Notes: generated by a model not told the origin, from the letters alone. A stretch of DNA of 64,000 nucleotides from Actinoplanes nipponensis (GCF_016862275.1 NZ_BOMQ01000089.1:1-64000), one strand, 5' to 3'. Positions 28,569 to 39,081 are shown, numbered from the stretch's first letter. Numbers and translations: made by a program.

Positions 28569-29669
28569 TCAGGACTTGGTCAGCGGCGCGAGCTTCGGGT
28601 CGTTCGCGTACGCCTCGGCCGCGTTCGCCTTGGTGACGGCGACCGGCGGGAGCAGGAAGGTGTCGACGACCTTGCTGCCGTTGTTGTAGGACTTCTGGTC
28701 GTTGACCTGCGGGGCGTTACCGGCCTGCAGGGCCTTGACCATGTTGATGGTCTCCTTGACCAGGGTGCGGGTGTCCTTGTTGATCGTCATGTACTGCTCG
28801 CCGGCCATGATCGACTTGATCGACTCGACCTCGGAGTCCTGACCGGTGACGACCGGGACCTTCTTGCCGGCGCTCTTGATCGAGGTGATGATCGCGCGCG
28901 CCAGGGTGTCGTTCGGGGAGAGGACGCCGTCCAGCTCCTTGCTGCCGTAGGTCGAGGTCAGCAGCTGGTCCATGCGGGCCTGCGCACCCTCGGCCTTCCA
29001 GCCCTGGATGGCGGTCTGCTTGACGTCGGTCTGCTTCGAGGCGACGACGACGTTGCCCTTGTCGATCTCCGGCTTGAGCACGTCCATCGCGCCGTTGAAG
29101 AAGACACCGGCGTTGTTGTCGTCCGGCGAGCCGGAGAACAGCTCGATGTTGTACGGGCCGGCCGGCTTCTTGGCCTTCATGCCGTCCAGCAGGGCCTGGC
29201 CCTGGAGCTGGCCGACCTTGAAGTTGTCGAACGCGACGTAGTAGTCGAGGTCCGGCGTGTTGGTGATGAGGCGGTCGTACGCGATGACCTTCGCGCCGGC
29301 GGCGTGCGCGGCGGCGACCTGGGTCGACAGCTGCGCGGCGTCGGTCGCGCCGATGACGATGACCTTCGCGCCCTTGGTCACCATGGCGGTGATCTGCGCC
29401 TGCTGGTCGGCGACCGTGGTCGACGCGCCGGCGTACTGCACGTCGCTCTGGAAGCCGGCCTCCTTCAGGCCGTTGGTGAACAGGTCGCCGGCGAGAACCC
29501 AGTTCTCCGAGGTCTTGGCCGGCAGGGCCACACCGATGAGGGAGTTGGCCGCGAAGCCCTTGGCCGGGGCGTCCGAGCCGGACTCCTCGTCGCGGCCGCC
29601 GCCGCAGGCCGTGAGGGCCAGCATCGAGATGGCGCCGATGGCCACCGTCTTGGCAAAGAATGTACGCAT
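28569..29669 (-). CDS. chvE: Multiple-monosaccharide ABC binding lipoprotein (ChvE-like)
   Basis: 366 aa. Lipoprotein signal with the lipobox ALTAC (Cys near residue 22). The mature protein matches periplasmic-binding-protein type 1 sugar receptors of the ChvE group: LIGVALPAKTSENWVLAGD, VIVIGATDAAQLS, VIAYDRLITNTPDLDYYVAF, ELFSGSPDDNNAGVFF. In Agrobacterium, ChvE works with GguAB in uptake of several aldoses. The gene is the last of the three in the operon and is terminated by the hairpin at 28515. Confidence 0.9.
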   Translation of the reverse strand: MRTFFAKTVAIGAISMLALTACGGGRDEESGSDAPAKGFAANSLIGVALPAKTSENWVLAGDLFTNGLKEAGFQSDVQYAGASTTVADQQAQITAMVTKGAKVIVIGATDAAQLSTQVAAAHAAGAKVIAYDRLITNTPDLDYYVAFDNFKVGQLQGQALLDGMKAKKPAGPYNIELFSGSPDDNNAGVFFNGAMDVLKPEIDKGNVVVASKQTDVKQTAIQGWKAEGAQARMDQLLTSTYGSKELDGVLSPNDTLARAIITSIKSAGKKVPVVTGQDSEVESIKSIMAGEQYMTINKDTRTLVKETINMVKALQAGNAPQVNDQKSYNNGSKVVDTFLLPPVAVTKANAAEAYANDPKLAPLTKS

Positions 29670-29723
29670 GGGGGGGTGTTGCCCTTCTTCAGAGGTGAAA
29701 CGGGTGAGAGGGGTCGGTGGCCG

Positions 29724-31019
29724 TCAGCCGGACACCGTTGTCGTGGCGGGCTCGCGCTCCGCTTCCGACGTAGCCGGAGCGGCGGATGCCTCCCGGCGGA
29801 AGGGGCGCATCAGGCTTCCGATGATCGAGAAGCGCCCCTGGCTCTTGTTGTAGACGTCCAGCGCGACCGCCAGCAGCAGCACCAGGCCCTTGATGATCTG
29901 CACCCGGTCGGTGCCGACGCCCTGCAGCTGCAGCCCGTTGTTGAGCACCGCCATGACCAGACCACCGACGATCGAGCCGCTGATCGTGCCGATGCCGCCG
30001 GACACGGCCGCCCCGCCGATGAAGACGGCGGCGATGGCGTCCAGCTCCCAGCCGTTGCCGTCCTGCGGGCCGGAGGCCGCCGAGCGGGCCACGAAGATCA
30101 TGCCGGCCAGCGCGGCGAGCACGGACATGTTCATCATGACGAAGAAGTTGACCCGCCTGAGCTTGACGCCGGAGAGCTCCGCCGCCCGCGAGTTGCCGCC
30201 GACCGCGTAGATGTGCCGGCCACCGGCGGTGTTGCGGGTGTAGAAGGAGTACAGCAGCACCAGCGCGACCAGGATGATGCCGGAGACCGGGAAGCTGGTG
30301 CCGACGCGGCCGCTGGCGAAGCGCAGCGCCGCGAAGGCGATCACGCCGACCATCACGGCCAGGCGCAGGATCGAGACCCACAGCGGGCCGGCGTCGGCGT
30401 CCATCTCGTGCCGGGTGCGGCGCGACTGCAGCTCGCGCCAGATCACCGCGACGCAGGCGGCCAGGCCCAGCAGCAGGGTCAGGTTGTTGTAGCCGGTGTT
30501 GGGACCCACCTCGGGCAGGAAGCCGGAGCCGATCACCCGGAAGCCCTCCGGCACCGGGATGGTGTTGGCGTTGCCGATGAACTGGTTGCCGCCGCGGAAC
30601 AGCAGCATGCCGGCCAGCGTCACGATGAACGCCGGCACGCCGATGTAGGCGACCCAGAAGCCCTGCCAGGCGCCGATGGCGGCCCCGATGAGCAGGCCGA
30701 ACAGGATGGCCACGGGCCAGGGCAGGTCCCACTCGGCCATCGACTTGGCGACCAGGATGCCGGCGAACGCGGCCACCGAGCCGACCGACAGGTCGATGTG
30801 GCCGGCCACGATCACCATCAGCATGCCGATGGCCAGGATCAGGATGTAGGAGTTCTGCTGGAACAGCGCGATCAGGTTGTCCGATCGCAGCGTCAGCCCG
30901 TCCGTCAGGAACTGGAACAGCAGGACGATCGCCACGAGCGTGAAGATCATGCCGAACTGGCGGGCGTTGGAGGTCGTGCCTCCGAACAGGTTCTTCTGAA
31001 GGTCCTTGAATCGGCTCAT
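29724..31019 (-). CDS. mmsB: Multiple-monosaccharide ABC permease (MmsB/GguB)
   Basis: 431 aa, about ten membrane segments. It is a branched-chain/ribose-type permease with the longer central insertion typical of the GguB/XylH branch. Clear segments include [41 protein letters not shown] and [19 protein letters not shown]. Its ATG overlaps the ATPase stop (ATGA). It forms the pore of the importer with MmsA and the ChvE-like receptor. Confidence 0.9.
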   Translation of the reverse strand: MSRFKDLQKNLFGGTTSNARQFGMIFTLVAIVLLFQFLTDGLTLRSDNLIALFQQNSYILILAIGMLMVIVAGHIDLSVGSVAAFAGILVAKSMAEWDLPWPVAILFGLLIGAAIGAWQGFWVAYIGVPAFIVTLAGMLLFRGGNQFIGNANTIPVPEGFRVIGSGFLPEVGPNTGYNNLTLLLGLAACVAVIWRELQSRRTRHEMDADAGPLWVSILRLAVMVGVIAFAALRFASGRVGTSFPVSGIILVALVLLYSFYTRNTAGGRHIYAVGGNSRAAELSGVKLRRVNFFVMMNMSVLAALAGMIFVARSAASGPQDGNGWELDAIAAVFIGGAAVSGGIGTISGSIVGGLVMAVLNNGLQLQGVGTDRVQIIKGLVLLLAVALDVYNKSQGRFSIIGSLMRPFRREASAAPATSEAEREPATTTVSG

Positions 31020-32563
31020 CGGGTCTGCATCTTCTTCGTCGAGGTCATCTGCTTCATGAGGGTCTCCGGGTCCGCGTCCTGGCGAGGGATGTCGCCGGTG
31101 ATCTGGCCTTCGAACACGGTGTAGATGCGGTCGCAGAGCCCGATCAGCTCGGGCAGCTCCGAGGAGATGACGATGACGCCCTTACCCTGGTCGGCGAGCC
31201 GCTGGATGATGCCGTAGATCTCGTACTTCGCGCCCACGTCGATGCCGCGGGTGGGCTCGTCCAGGATCAGCAGGTCCGGGTCGGTGAACATCCACTTCGC
31301 CAGGACGACCTTCTGCTGGTTGCCGCCGGAGAGCTTGGAGACGCCCTCGTCCACCGTGGGAGCCTTGGTGCGCAGCTCCTTGCGGTACGCCTCGGCCGCC
31401 TGGTACTCGGCGACCTCGTCGAGGACGCCCCGCTTGGTGATCTTGGACAGCTTGGCGGCCACCGTCGACGTCTTGATGTCGTCGAGCAGGTTGAGGCCGA
31501 TCGCCTTGCGGTCCTCGCTGACGTAGGCCAGGCCGTGGGCGATCGCGTCCGCCACCGACTTGAGCACGATCTCCTTGCCGTCCTTGATGATCGTGCCCGA
31601 CTCCCAGACCCCGTACGAGCGGCCGAAGACGCTCATCGCGAGCTCGGTGCGCCCGGCGCCCATCAGGCCGGCGAAGCCGACGATCTCGCCGCGGCGGACC
31701 ACGAAGCTGGAGTTCTTGCAGACCTGGCGCTCGGCGGAGATCGGGTGCCGCACGTTCCAGTCGCGGACCTCGAAGAACACCTCGCCGATCTTGGGCGTGT
31801 GGTCGGGGAAGCGGCTGCTGAGCTCGCGGCCCACCATGCCCCGCACGATGCGGTCCTCGTCGACGCCGTCGGCCTTGACGTCGAGCGTCTCCACCGTCCT
31901 GCCGTCGCGCAGGATGGTGATCTGGTCGGCGATCGACTCGATCTCGTTGAGCTTGTGCGAGATCATGATCGAGGTGATGCCCCGCTCGCGGAAACCGCGG
32001 AGCAGGTCGAGCAGGTGCCGGGAGTCCGCCTCGTTCAGCGCGGCGGTGGGCTCGTCCAGGATGAGCAGCTTGACGTCCTTGGCGAACGCCTTGGCGATCT
32101 CCACCAGCTGCTGCTTGCCGACGCCGATGTCCTTGATCAGGGTGTCCGGGTTCTCGCGCAGGCCCACCCGGGCCAGCAGCTCGCGGGCCTGGCGCTGGGC
32201 GGACTTCCAGTCGATCGCGCCGCGGCGGCGGGGCTCGTTGCCGAGGAAGATGTTCTCGGTGATCGAGAGCTCCGGGATGAGCGCGAGCTCCTGGTGGATG
32301 ATCACGATGCCCGCGCGCTCGCTGGCGCGGATGTCCGAGAAGCGGGTCTGCGCACCCTGGTAAACGATGTCACCGTCGTACGTGCCGTACGGGTAGACCC
32401 CGCTGAGCACCTTCATCAGCGTGGACTTGCCGGCACCGTTTTCACCGCAGATGGCGTGGATCTCGCCGGCGCGCACCACCAGGTTGACGTCGGAGAGGGC
32501 CTTGACTCCGGGGAACTCCTTGGTGATGGAACGCATCTCCAGGAGGATCGGCGCGTCACTCAT
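31016..32563 (-). CDS. Multiple-monosaccharide ABC ATPase, two nucleotide-binding domains (MmsA/GguA)
   Basis: 515 aa from the ATG at 32563, the tandem ATPase of sugar importers. Domain 1: Walker [10 protein letters not shown], signature region [14 protein letters not shown], Walker [12 protein letters not shown]. Domain 2: a variant P-loop [10 protein letters not shown], as usual for this family, signature [15 protein letters not shown] and Walker [13 protein letters not shown]. It is the first gene of the sugar operon, and its promoter region holds a candidate ROK operator at 32628. The same gene symbol mmsA is also used for the unrelated dehydrogenase, so none is given here. Confidence 0.92.
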   Translation of the reverse strand: MSDAPILLEMRSITKEFPGVKALSDVNLVVRAGEIHAICGENGAGKSTLMKVLSGVYPYGTYDGDIVYQGAQTRFSDIRASERAGIVIIHQELALIPELSITENIFLGNEPRRRGAIDWKSAQRQARELLARVGLRENPDTLIKDIGVGKQQLVEIAKAFAKDVKLLILDEPTAALNEADSRHLLDLLRGFRERGITSIMISHKLNEIESIADQITILRDGRTVETLDVKADGVDEDRIVRGMVGRELSSRFPDHTPKIGEVFFEVRDWNVRHPISAERQVCKNSSFVVRRGEIVGFAGLMGAGRTELAMSVFGRSYGVWESGTIIKDGKEIVLKSVADAIAHGLAYVSEDRKAIGLNLLDDIKTSTVAAKLSKITKRGVLDEVAEYQAAEAYRKELRTKAPTVDEGVSKLSGGNQQKVVLAKWMFTDPDLLILDEPTRGIDVGAKYEIYGIIQRLADQGKGVIVISSELPELIGLCDRIYTVFEGQITGDIPRQDADPETLMKQMTSTKKMQTR

Positions 32564-32627
32564 CGCTCGCACCACCTCGCCAACGTCATGGATGCCTCCG
32601 GGAGGGGTCTGGCTTTCACATGGTTTT

Positions 32628-32642
32628 GTTGTCGAAGGCAAC
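32628..32642. promoter_or_regulatory. Candidate operator of the sugar ABC operon
   Basis: GTTGTC and GGCAAC arms (one mismatch) around GAA, 65-79 bases upstream of the ATPase start on the minus strand. The spot is suitable for the ROK repressor encoded downstream. The link is inferred from context only. Confidence 0.4.
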
Positions 32643-32707
32643 CTATTCAGAGCGGAAGACGCTGCGCAAGTTTCTAGATCACCGAACAGGTAACAATCCG
32701 GCAATAA

Positions 32708-32740
32708 ACAGCCGGGGCGTGCGATGCACGCCCCGGCTGT
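32708..32740 (-). terminator. Rho-independent terminator of the mmpL gene
   Basis: 15-bp perfect stem (ACAGCCGGGGCGTGC and its complement) with a 3-base loop. On the minus strand it is followed by a T-rich TTTATTG tail, 17 bases after the mmpL stop. Confidence 0.92.
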
Positions 32741-32756
32741 CCCTGCCCCGCTCCGT

Positions 32757-34940
32757 TCAGACGGTGACCGGCTCCCGGCCGGGCTCGTCGGCGAGCTCCG
32801 CGCGCAGCCGCTCGCCCTCGATGTCGACGTTCGGCAGCACCCGGTCCAGCCAGAGCGGCAGCCACCAGGCGGACCGGTCGAGCAGCGAGATCACCGCCGG
32901 CACGATGGTCATCCGCACCACGAAGGCGTCGATCGCCACGCCGATGGCCAGCGCGAAGCCCATCGACTTGATCACCGGGTCGTCCAGCAGGACGAAGCCC
33001 GCGAAGACCGACGTCATGATCAGGGCGGCGGCGGTGACCACCCGGGCACCGTGCCCCATGCCGCTGACCGTGGCCTCCTGCGCGGTCTCGCCGTGCACGA
33101 AGTCCTCACGCATCCGCGACACCAGGAACACCTCGTAGTCCATGGCGAGACCGAAGAGGATGCCGATCAGCAGGATGGGCAGGAAGCTGATCAGCGGCCC
33201 GGGGGTGTCCAGGCCGACCAGCCCGGCCAGGTGTCCCTTCTGGAACACCAGCACGGTGATGCCGAACGTGGCCCCGACGGTGAGCAGGAAGCCGAGCGCG
33301 GCCTTGACCGGCACCAGCACGGACCGGAACACCAGCATCAGCAGCAGCACCGACAGGCCGACGACCAGCAGCAGGTAGACCGGCATGGCGTCGGAGAGCT
33401 TCTCGGACACGTCGATGCCCACGGCGGTCTGGCCGGTCAGCGCCACGTCCGCGCCGCTCACCCCGGCCACCCGGTCGCGTACCTCGTGCACCAGGTCCTC
33501 GGTGGCCGCGTCGGTCGGGCCGGTCCGCGGCAGCACGCCGAGCAGCGCGGTGCGCTGGTCCCGGCTGAGGTTGGGCGGGGTCACCGCGAGCAGGTCCGGG
33601 GTGCCCTGCAACAGCTGGGTCACCTGCTGCACGGCTGCGGCGGTCCGCTGCGGGGAATCGCCGGAGACCACCAGGGCCAGCCGGCCGTTGAAGCCGGGGC
33701 CGAAGCCCTGGGTGATCAGGTCGGCGGCGTCCCGGCCGGGCGTGCCGACCGGCCCGGCGCCCGCGCCGGGCAGCGCCACCCGCATGTCGGCGGCCGGCAG
33801 GGCCAGCGCGCCCAGCCCCAGCACGCCGACCAGGATGACCGGGATCCGCAGCTTGATGATCATCCGGGCCCAGCGGAAGCCGAAGCCCTCGGTGGGCTCG
33901 GCGTGCGCGGCCGAGCGGGTCGCCCCGGCGCGCAGCCGGCGCGGCAGCACCCGCTGCCCGGCGAACCCGAGCAGGGCCGGCAGCAGGGTGATGGCGACCA
34001 GCACGGCGACCGCGACGGTGCCCGCCGCGGCCAGGCCCATGACCGTCAGGAACGGGATGTCCACGACGGCCAGGCCGGCCAGCGCGATGACCACGGTGAC
34101 GCCGGCGAACACGACGGCGGAGCCCGCGGTGCCCACCGCGCGGGCGACCGCCTCCTGGGGCGCCAGGCCGTCGACGAGGTTCTGCCGGTGCCGGGAGGTG
34201 ATGAACAGCGAGTAGTCGATGCCGACCGCGAGGCCCAGCATCAGCGCGAGCACCGGCGCGGTGCTGGTCAGCGTGACCACGCTGCTGAGCGCGAACAGGC
34301 CCGCCATGCCGGCGCCGACGCCGATCAGCGCGTTGAGCATGGTCATGCCCGCGGCGACCAGCGAGCCGAAGGTGACCACCAGGACGACCAGGGCGATGAT
34401 GACGCCGATGCTCTCGGTGCCGCCGACCTCGGGCTCGGAGTTCATCACCTCGCCGCCGTGCTCGACGCGCAGGCCGGCGGCCTCGGCGGCCTGCCCGCTG
34501 CGCTCGTACGCGGTGCGCTGCTCGTCGGTGACCTCGTCGGCCCGGGTGGCGAACTGCACCTGGATCAGCGCGTACCGGCCGTCCGGGGAGAGCGCCTTGG
34601 CGGCGAACGGATCCACCGCGCCCAGCACGCCGGGCAGCGCCGACGCCTCCTTGACCAGCCCTTCGACCGCCGGCTTGAGCGCGGCATCGGCCAGGGTCCC
34701 GCCGGCCGGCGCGGCCACCACGATGGTGCCGGTCGCCCCGCTGGCCTCCGGGAACTCGCGCTGCAGGGCGTCGATCGCGCGCTGCGACTCGGTGCCGGGC
34801 ATGGTGAAGTCGCTCGACGACGGGCCCTTGAAGGCCAGCGCCGCCCCGCCCAGCGCGGCGAGCAGCACCAGCCAGAGCACGACCACGAGCTTGCGGCGCC
34901 GGAACGAGGCCCGGCCGAGGCGGTACAACAGGGTTGCCAT
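32757..34940 (-). CDS. MMPL-family (RND-type) transporter
   Basis: 727 aa with the MMPL layout: an N-terminal helix ([19 protein letters not shown]), a large extracellular loop, a helix bundle, a second large loop and a second bundle, about 12 helices in all. Key stretches are [20 protein letters not shown] and [20 protein letters not shown], which carry the Asp-Tyr pairs used for proton coupling in this family. It exports lipids or drugs. The gene starts one base after the tetR stop, so the two form an operon, and it ends at a strong terminator. The substrate is unknown. Confidence 0.92.
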   Translation of the reverse strand: MATLLYRLGRASFRRRKLVVVLWLVLLAALGGAALAFKGPSSSDFTMPGTESQRAIDALQREFPEASGATGTIVVAAPAGGTLADAALKPAVEGLVKEASALPGVLGAVDPFAAKALSPDGRYALIQVQFATRADEVTDEQRTAYERSGQAAEAAGLRVEHGGEVMNSEPEVGGTESIGVIIALVVLVVTFGSLVAAGMTMLNALIGVGAGMAGLFALSSVVTLTSTAPVLALMLGLAVGIDYSLFITSRHRQNLVDGLAPQEAVARAVGTAGSAVVFAGVTVVIALAGLAVVDIPFLTVMGLAAAGTVAVAVLVAITLLPALLGFAGQRVLPRRLRAGATRSAAHAEPTEGFGFRWARMIIKLRIPVILVGVLGLGALALPAADMRVALPGAGAGPVGTPGRDAADLITQGFGPGFNGRLALVVSGDSPQRTAAAVQQVTQLLQGTPDLLAVTPPNLSRDQRTALLGVLPRTGPTDAATEDLVHEVRDRVAGVSGADVALTGQTAVGIDVSEKLSDAMPVYLLLVVGLSVLLLMLVFRSVLVPVKAALGFLLTVGATFGITVLVFQKGHLAGLVGLDTPGPLISFLPILLIGILFGLAMDYEVFLVSRMREDFVHGETAQEATVSGMGHGARVVTAAALIMTSVFAGFVLLDDPVIKSMGFALAIGVAIDAFVVRMTIVPAVISLLDRSAWWLPLWLDRVLPNVDIEGERLRAELADEPGREPVTV

Positions 34941-34941
34941 G

Positions 34942-35484
34942 TCAGTCCTTGGATCGGGGGGTGAGCAGGGCGCGCCTCGCCACGGCGATCAGGGCGGTGC
35001 GCAGGGTCTCGTCATCGGGCTTGTCGATGGCGACGGAGCAGATGCCGGCCAGCAGGACCTCGGCCGCGATGCGGTCGACCGGGTCGGTCGAGCCGGCCGC
35101 GAAGGCGGCGCACAGGTTCTCGATCATGGGCTGGGCGTCGGCGAAGGCCGGCGTCCAGAGCACATCCAGCGAGCCGTAGTAGATGAGCCCGGCCTCCCGG
35201 CGGTACCGCAGCACCAGGTCGACGAACCCGTCGATGGCCGCCGCGCGCGCCGCCTCGCCGTCGAGCGTCTCCAGCCGGGCGGTCAGCTCGGCCAGCTCGG
35301 CGGCGGCCGGCGCCACCAGGGCGGCCAACATGGCCTCCTTGCTGTCGAAGTGGTAGAGCAAGGTCGCCTTGGAGCAGCCCACCTCCGCGGCGATGTCCTG
35401 CAACGAGGCGCCCTTGAAGCCGGCGCGGGAGAACAGCTCCGCGGCGGCGGCGAGGATCTCGTCGCGGGTACTGGTACGGGCCAT
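34942..35484 (-). CDS. TetR-family repressor of the mmpL operon
   Basis: 180 aa from the ATG at 35484. The N-terminal helix-turn-helix is classical: [20 protein letters not shown], then [20 protein letters not shown]. The C-terminal ligand-binding part is helical and unassigned. An in-frame ATG at 35496 would add four residues. Two near-identical palindromes lie 15-50 bases upstream, which implies autoregulation of tetR-mmpL and an exporter induced by its substrate. Confidence 0.93.
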   Translation of the reverse strand: MARTSTRDEILAAAAELFSRAGFKGASLQDIAAEVGCSKATLLYHFDSKEAMLAALVAPAAAELAELTARLETLDGEAARAAAIDGFVDLVLRYRREAGLIYYGSLDVLWTPAFADAQPMIENLCAAFAAGSTDPVDRIAAEVLLAGICSVAIDKPDDETLRTALIAVARRALLTPRSKD

Positions 35485-35498
35485 GCCCACCAGCATGC

Positions 35499-35533
35499 CT
35501 GACCGATCGGTCAGAAGCTGGCCGATCGGTCAG
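35499..35533. promoter_or_regulatory. Double TetR operator
   Basis: CTGACCGATCGGTCAG at 35499-35514 is a perfect 16-bp palindrome. CTGGCCGATCGGTCAG at 35518-35533 differs at one base. They are 19 bases apart, directly upstream of the tetR start. This is the strongest operator in the window. Confidence 0.88.
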
Positions 35534-35557
35534 TCGAGTGATCCAGGTAACGCCGCG

Positions 35558-36790
35558 TCACACCGAGGCGAGGTACCGCTCGGCCGCCTCCGGGGCCAGG
35601 AACCACTCCTCGAGGTCCGCCGGGTCGCAGAAGCCGTCGGCGAACCGGGTCGCCACCACCGGGTTACCCGCCGCCGCGCCGAGAATGCGCTGCACGTGCG
35701 GCGGAAGCGGCTGCAGCATCGCGTTGGTCCAGTCCGTCACCGGGCGTGCGGTCGAGGACCAGAACGCCTCGGCGGTGGCGCGCATCCACCCCTCGTCGAA
35801 CGGCCGGCCGCCCCGCTCACGGATCGCGGCCCGGTAGGCGGTGGCGCACTTCGCGGCCGTGTTGCTGCCCTGGCCGGTGATCGGGTCGTTGGCCACCACC
35901 ACGTCGGCCATGCCCAGCACCACGGCGTCGCCGTCCAGCCGGGCCACCGGCTCGCGCACCACCGGCGCGAACCGGCCGTACAGGGTGGCCCGGTCGTCGG
36001 TCAGCTCGACGGCGCCCGCGCGCTCGGCCACCCACGGCACGTACCGGGAGGCCAGCTCCAGGGTGGTCGCCAGGTGCTCCCCGGGCCCGATCGGGCCGGG
36101 ACCGGCCCACCGGTCGAGCGGGCCGCCGGGCACGGCCTCCCAGAAGAGGATGTCGCACGGTCCGGAGAGGGTCAGGGCGGGGACGACGACCAGCTCACCG
36201 AGCCCGGGTACGGCGTGGAAGCCGATGTGCGGCGCCGGGAAGTCCGGATCGGGCGCCAGGCCGTGCACGTAGGCGACGGCGAGCGCCCGCTGCGGCGCGT
36301 CGTGCACCGACCGCCGCGGGTCCCGCGCGAAGACGGACACCAGATCGCCCTTGCCGGCGGCCACCACGGTCAGGTCGTGGCGGGCGGCGAGGTCCGCCAA
36401 CTCCCCCGTACCGACCGCGCGGTACTCGACCGTCACCCCGCGCCGCTCGGCCAGCTCCAGCCAGGCCGCCATCTTGAGCCGCTGGTCGACGCTCTGGCCG
36501 GGCCGGCTGAGCCGGGCGTTGAAGGCCAGGGCCGGGGGGCCGGGCGGCGCGGACAGGGTGACCCGGAAGCCCTCGAAGGCCGGCGCCCGGCCTTCCCAGA
36601 GGTCCAGGCCGAGGGCGCGCTCGGTCTCCAGCGCGTCGTGGAACATGCCCTGCGTGCTCAGCGGGCGGCCGGCGCGCAGGTCGTCCGGCGTCCGGGCGGA
36701 GACGAGCGTGACGTCGTAGCCGTCCGCGCGCAGGCCGAGGGCGAGCTGGAGACCGGACTGGCCGGCGCCGACGATCAGGATCCTGCGCAT
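35558..36790 (-). CDS. StyA-like FAD monooxygenase (styrene/indole monooxygenase group)
   Basis: 410 aa from the ATG at 36790. The N-terminal ILIVGAGQSGLQLALGLR is the FAD-binding dinucleotide fold. Further family-like features are RPLSTQGMFHDALETERALG, LTVVAAGKGDLVSVFARDP and a GMADVVVANDPITGQGSNTA stretch near the flavin. Styrene/indole monooxygenases use FADH2 supplied by a separate flavin reductase. No reductase gene is adjacent. The gene follows a MarR regulator by 24 bases on the same strand. The natural substrate could be an aromatic or toxic alkene but is not readable. Confidence 0.82.
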   Translation of the reverse strand: MRRILIVGAGQSGLQLALGLRADGYDVTLVSARTPDDLRAGRPLSTQGMFHDALETERALGLDLWEGRAPAFEGFRVTLSAPPGPPALAFNARLSRPGQSVDQRLKMAAWLELAERRGVTVEYRAVGTGELADLAARHDLTVVAAGKGDLVSVFARDPRRSVHDAPQRALAVAYVHGLAPDPDFPAPHIGFHAVPGLGELVVVPALTLSGPCDILFWEAVPGGPLDRWAGPGPIGPGEHLATTLELASRYVPWVAERAGAVELTDDRATLYGRFAPVVREPVARLDGDAVVLGMADVVVANDPITGQGSNTAAKCATAYRAAIRERGGRPFDEGWMRATAEAFWSSTARPVTDWTNAMLQPLPPHVQRILGAAAGNPVVATRFADGFCDPADLEEWFLAPEAAERYLASV

Positions 36791-36814
36791 GATCAACACA
36801 CTACACAAAGGGGA

Positions 36815-37228
36815 TTATTCGCGCAGTTGGCGCAGGATGCGGGCCAGCTCGGCGCGGTCCACCCCGCTCAGGCCGGCGAAGAAGCGCTCGGCGGTGGCGT
36901 GCCGGGCCTCGCGGATGGCGTCCCCGATCGCCGTGCCGGCCGGCGTCAGGTGCAGCAGGGTCGCCCGGCGGTCGGCCGGATCGGGGGCGCGCTCGACCAG
37001 CCCGCGCTGCTGGAGATCGTCCACGACCTCGGTGGCCGAACGGGGCGCGATGCGCAGGTGCTCGGCCAGGGCGCCCGGGCGCATCGGGCCGTGCCGCAGC
37101 AGCACGGTCAGGGCCCGGCTGTGCGAGGGCGAGACGTGCAGCGGCTCCAGCGTCTCCTTGGTGAGGTGCCGCAGGCTGCGGGCGACGGCCCAGAACAGCT
37201 CGGCCAGGTTCTCGTCCGCGGGCTGCAC
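36815..37228 (-). CDS. MarR-family regulator
   Basis: 137 aa from the GTG at 37228. The winged helix is clear: HSRALTVLLRHGPMRPGALA, then EHLRIAPRSATEVVDDLQQR, with the wing at RAPDPADRRATLLHLTPAG. It is transcribed ahead of the StyA-like oxygenase and away from an ABC exporter. The shared 83-base promoter carries a 21-bp near-perfect palindrome, so it probably controls both sides in response to a small aromatic compound. Confidence 0.9.
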   Translation of the reverse strand: MQPADENLAELFWAVARSLRHLTKETLEPLHVSPSHSRALTVLLRHGPMRPGALAEHLRIAPRSATEVVDDLQQRGLVERAPDPADRRATLLHLTPAGTAIGDAIREARHATAERFFAGLSGVDRAELARILRQLRE

Positions 37229-37255
37229 GGGAATACCGTACCAGGGGTTGCGGTT

Positions 37256-37276
37256 GTTCCCTCATGATGAGGTAAC
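37256..37276. promoter_or_regulatory. MarR operator palindrome
   Basis: Arms GTTCCCTCAT and ATGAGGTAAC around one central base, with a single mismatch over 10 bp. The site lies between the divergent marR (start 37228) and ABC exporter (start 37312) genes. An overlapping GAGGT/ACCTC near-repeat follows. Confidence 0.8.
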
Positions 37277-37311
37277 CTCAGCAATCTCCGTACCGGAAGA
37301 AGGTCCCGCTC

Positions 37312-39081
37312 TTGGCAGTCCGCACCCCCACCGTCACCGCCGCCGAGAAGAAGCAGGCCCGCGAGGTCTCCCTGCGCCGCATCGGCCGGCTCTTCCGCGC
37401 CCACCGGTTGCAGCTCGCCGTGGTCACCGCGATCATCGTCGCCTCGTCCGTGCTGGCCATGGCGTCGCCCTTCCTGCTGCGCGAGGTCATCGACCGCGCG
37501 CTGCCGCAGCAGGACCGCACGCTGCTGGCCTGGCTGGTCGCCGGCATGGTGGCCGTCGCCGCCGTCACCTCCGCGCTCGGCGTCGTCCAGACCTGGATCT
37601 CCACCACCGTCGGCCAGCAGGTCATGCACCGGCTGCGCGTCGACGTCTTCACCCACCTGCACCGGCAGTCCATCGCGTTCTTCACCCGCACCCGCACCGG
37701 CGAGGTGCAGTCACGCATCACCAACGACATCGGCGGCATGCAGGCGGTGGTCACCTCCACCGCCACCTCGATCGCCTCGAACCTCACCACCGCCGTCGCC
37801 ACCGCGGTCGCCATGGCCGCGCTGTCCTGGCAGCTCTCCCTGGTCTCGCTGGTCGTCCTGCCCCCGGCCGTCCTGCTCACCCGCCGGGTCGCCCGGATGC
37901 GCAAGGAGATCACCGCCCGGCGCCAGCGCGAACTCGCCGACCTCAACGTCACCGTCGAGGAGGGACTGTCGATCAGCGGAGTGCAGCTGAGCAAGACCAT
38001 GGGCACCGGCGCCGCCCTGGTCGAACGGTTCACCGCCTCCTCCACCCGGCTCATCGACCTCGAGCTGCGCTCGGAACTGGCCGGCCGCTGGCGGATGGCC
38101 GCGATGAGCATCATCTTCGCCGCCATCCCGGCGCTCATCTACCTCAGCGCCGGGCTCCCGCCGACCGCCGGCACGCTGAGCATCGGCACCCTGGTCGCCT
38201 TCACCGGACTGCAGGCCGGACTGTTCCGGCCACTGATGGGCCTGCTCGGCGTCGGCGTCTCGCTGACCAGCTCCCTGGCCCTGTTCGCCCGCATCTTCGA
38301 ATACCTCGACCTGCCGGTCGACGTGGACGACCCGGCCACGCCGGTGCCCCTGCCCCGGCCGGTCCGCGGACACCTGCGCTTCGAGGACGTCACCTTCACC
38401 TACCCCGGCAGCGAGACCGCGGCGATCGCCGGCGTCTCCCTCGACGTGCCGGCCGGCACGTCGCTGGCCCTGGTCGGCGAGACCGGCTCCGGCAAGAGCA
38501 CCCTCGCCGCGCTGATCGCCCGCCTCCACGACCCGGCCGCCGGCCGGCTCACCATCGACGGGATCGACCTGCGCGACCTGCGGCTGAGCGACCTGGCGAG
38601 CGTGGTCGGGGTGGTCAGCCAGGAGACCTACCTGCTGCACACCACGGTGCGCGAAAACCTGCGGTACGCCCGCCCCGACGCCACCGACGCCCAGATCGAA
38701 CAGGCCGCCCGCGCGGCGCAGATCCACGATTTGATCGCCGGGCTGCCGGACGGCTACGACACGGTGGTCGGCTCCCGCGGCCACCGCTTCTCCGGCGGCG
38801 AGAAGCAGCGCATCGCCATCGCCCGCACGCTGCTGCGCGACCCCCGCATCCTGGTGCTGGACGAGGCCACGAGCGCGCTGGACACCTCGACCGAGCGGGC
38901 GGTGCAGCGGGCCTTCGACGAGCTGGCCCGGGGACGGACGACGGTGACCATCGCGCACCGGCTGTCGACCGTGCGGGACGCCGACCAGATCGCGGTGGTG
39001 GATCACGGTCGGATTCTGGAGTCGGGGAGTCATGCGGAGCTGGTTTCGGTTGGGGGACGGTACGCGGCGCTGGCTGCCTAG
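37312..39081 (+). CDS. ABC exporter, half-transporter with fused ATPase
   Basis: 589 aa from a TTG start at 37312 with GAAGG upstream. Residues about 1-325 are the exporter membrane domain with six helices (DRALPQQDRTLLAWLVAG region). Residues about 345-580 are the ATPase: Walker A VGETGSGKST, signature FSGGEKQRIAIARTLL (Phe replaces Leu), Walker B ILVLDEATSALD and H-loop TIAHRLSTVRDAD. It would work as a homodimer exporting drugs or lipids. It is under the same divergent promoter as marR. Confidence 0.92.
   Translation: MAVRTPTVTAAEKKQAREVSLRRIGRLFRAHRLQLAVVTAIIVASSVLAMASPFLLREVIDRALPQQDRTLLAWLVAGMVAVAAVTSALGVVQTWISTTVGQQVMHRLRVDVFTHLHRQSIAFFTRTRTGEVQSRITNDIGGMQAVVTSTATSIASNLTTAVATAVAMAALSWQLSLVSLVVLPPAVLLTRRVARMRKEITARRQRELADLNVTVEEGLSISGVQLSKTMGTGAALVERFTASSTRLIDLELRSELAGRWRMAAMSIIFAAIPALIYLSAGLPPTAGTLSIGTLVAFTGLQAGLFRPLMGLLGVGVSLTSSLALFARIFEYLDLPVDVDDPATPVPLPRPVRGHLRFEDVTFTYPGSETAAIAGVSLDVPAGTSLALVGETGSGKSTLAALIARLHDPAAGRLTIDGIDLRDLRLSDLASVVGVVSQETYLLHTTVRENLRYARPDATDAQIEQAARAAQIHDLIAGLPDGYDTVVGSRGHRFSGGEKQRIAIARTLLRDPRILVLDEATSALDTSTERAVQRAFDELARGRTTVTIAHRLSTVRDADQIAVVDHGRILESGSHAELVSVGGRYAALAA

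Noticed and set aside
32674-32865. Short minus-strand frame across the mmpL terminator
   Set aside because: It spans a strong terminator hairpin and the mmpL 3' end in the wrong frame.
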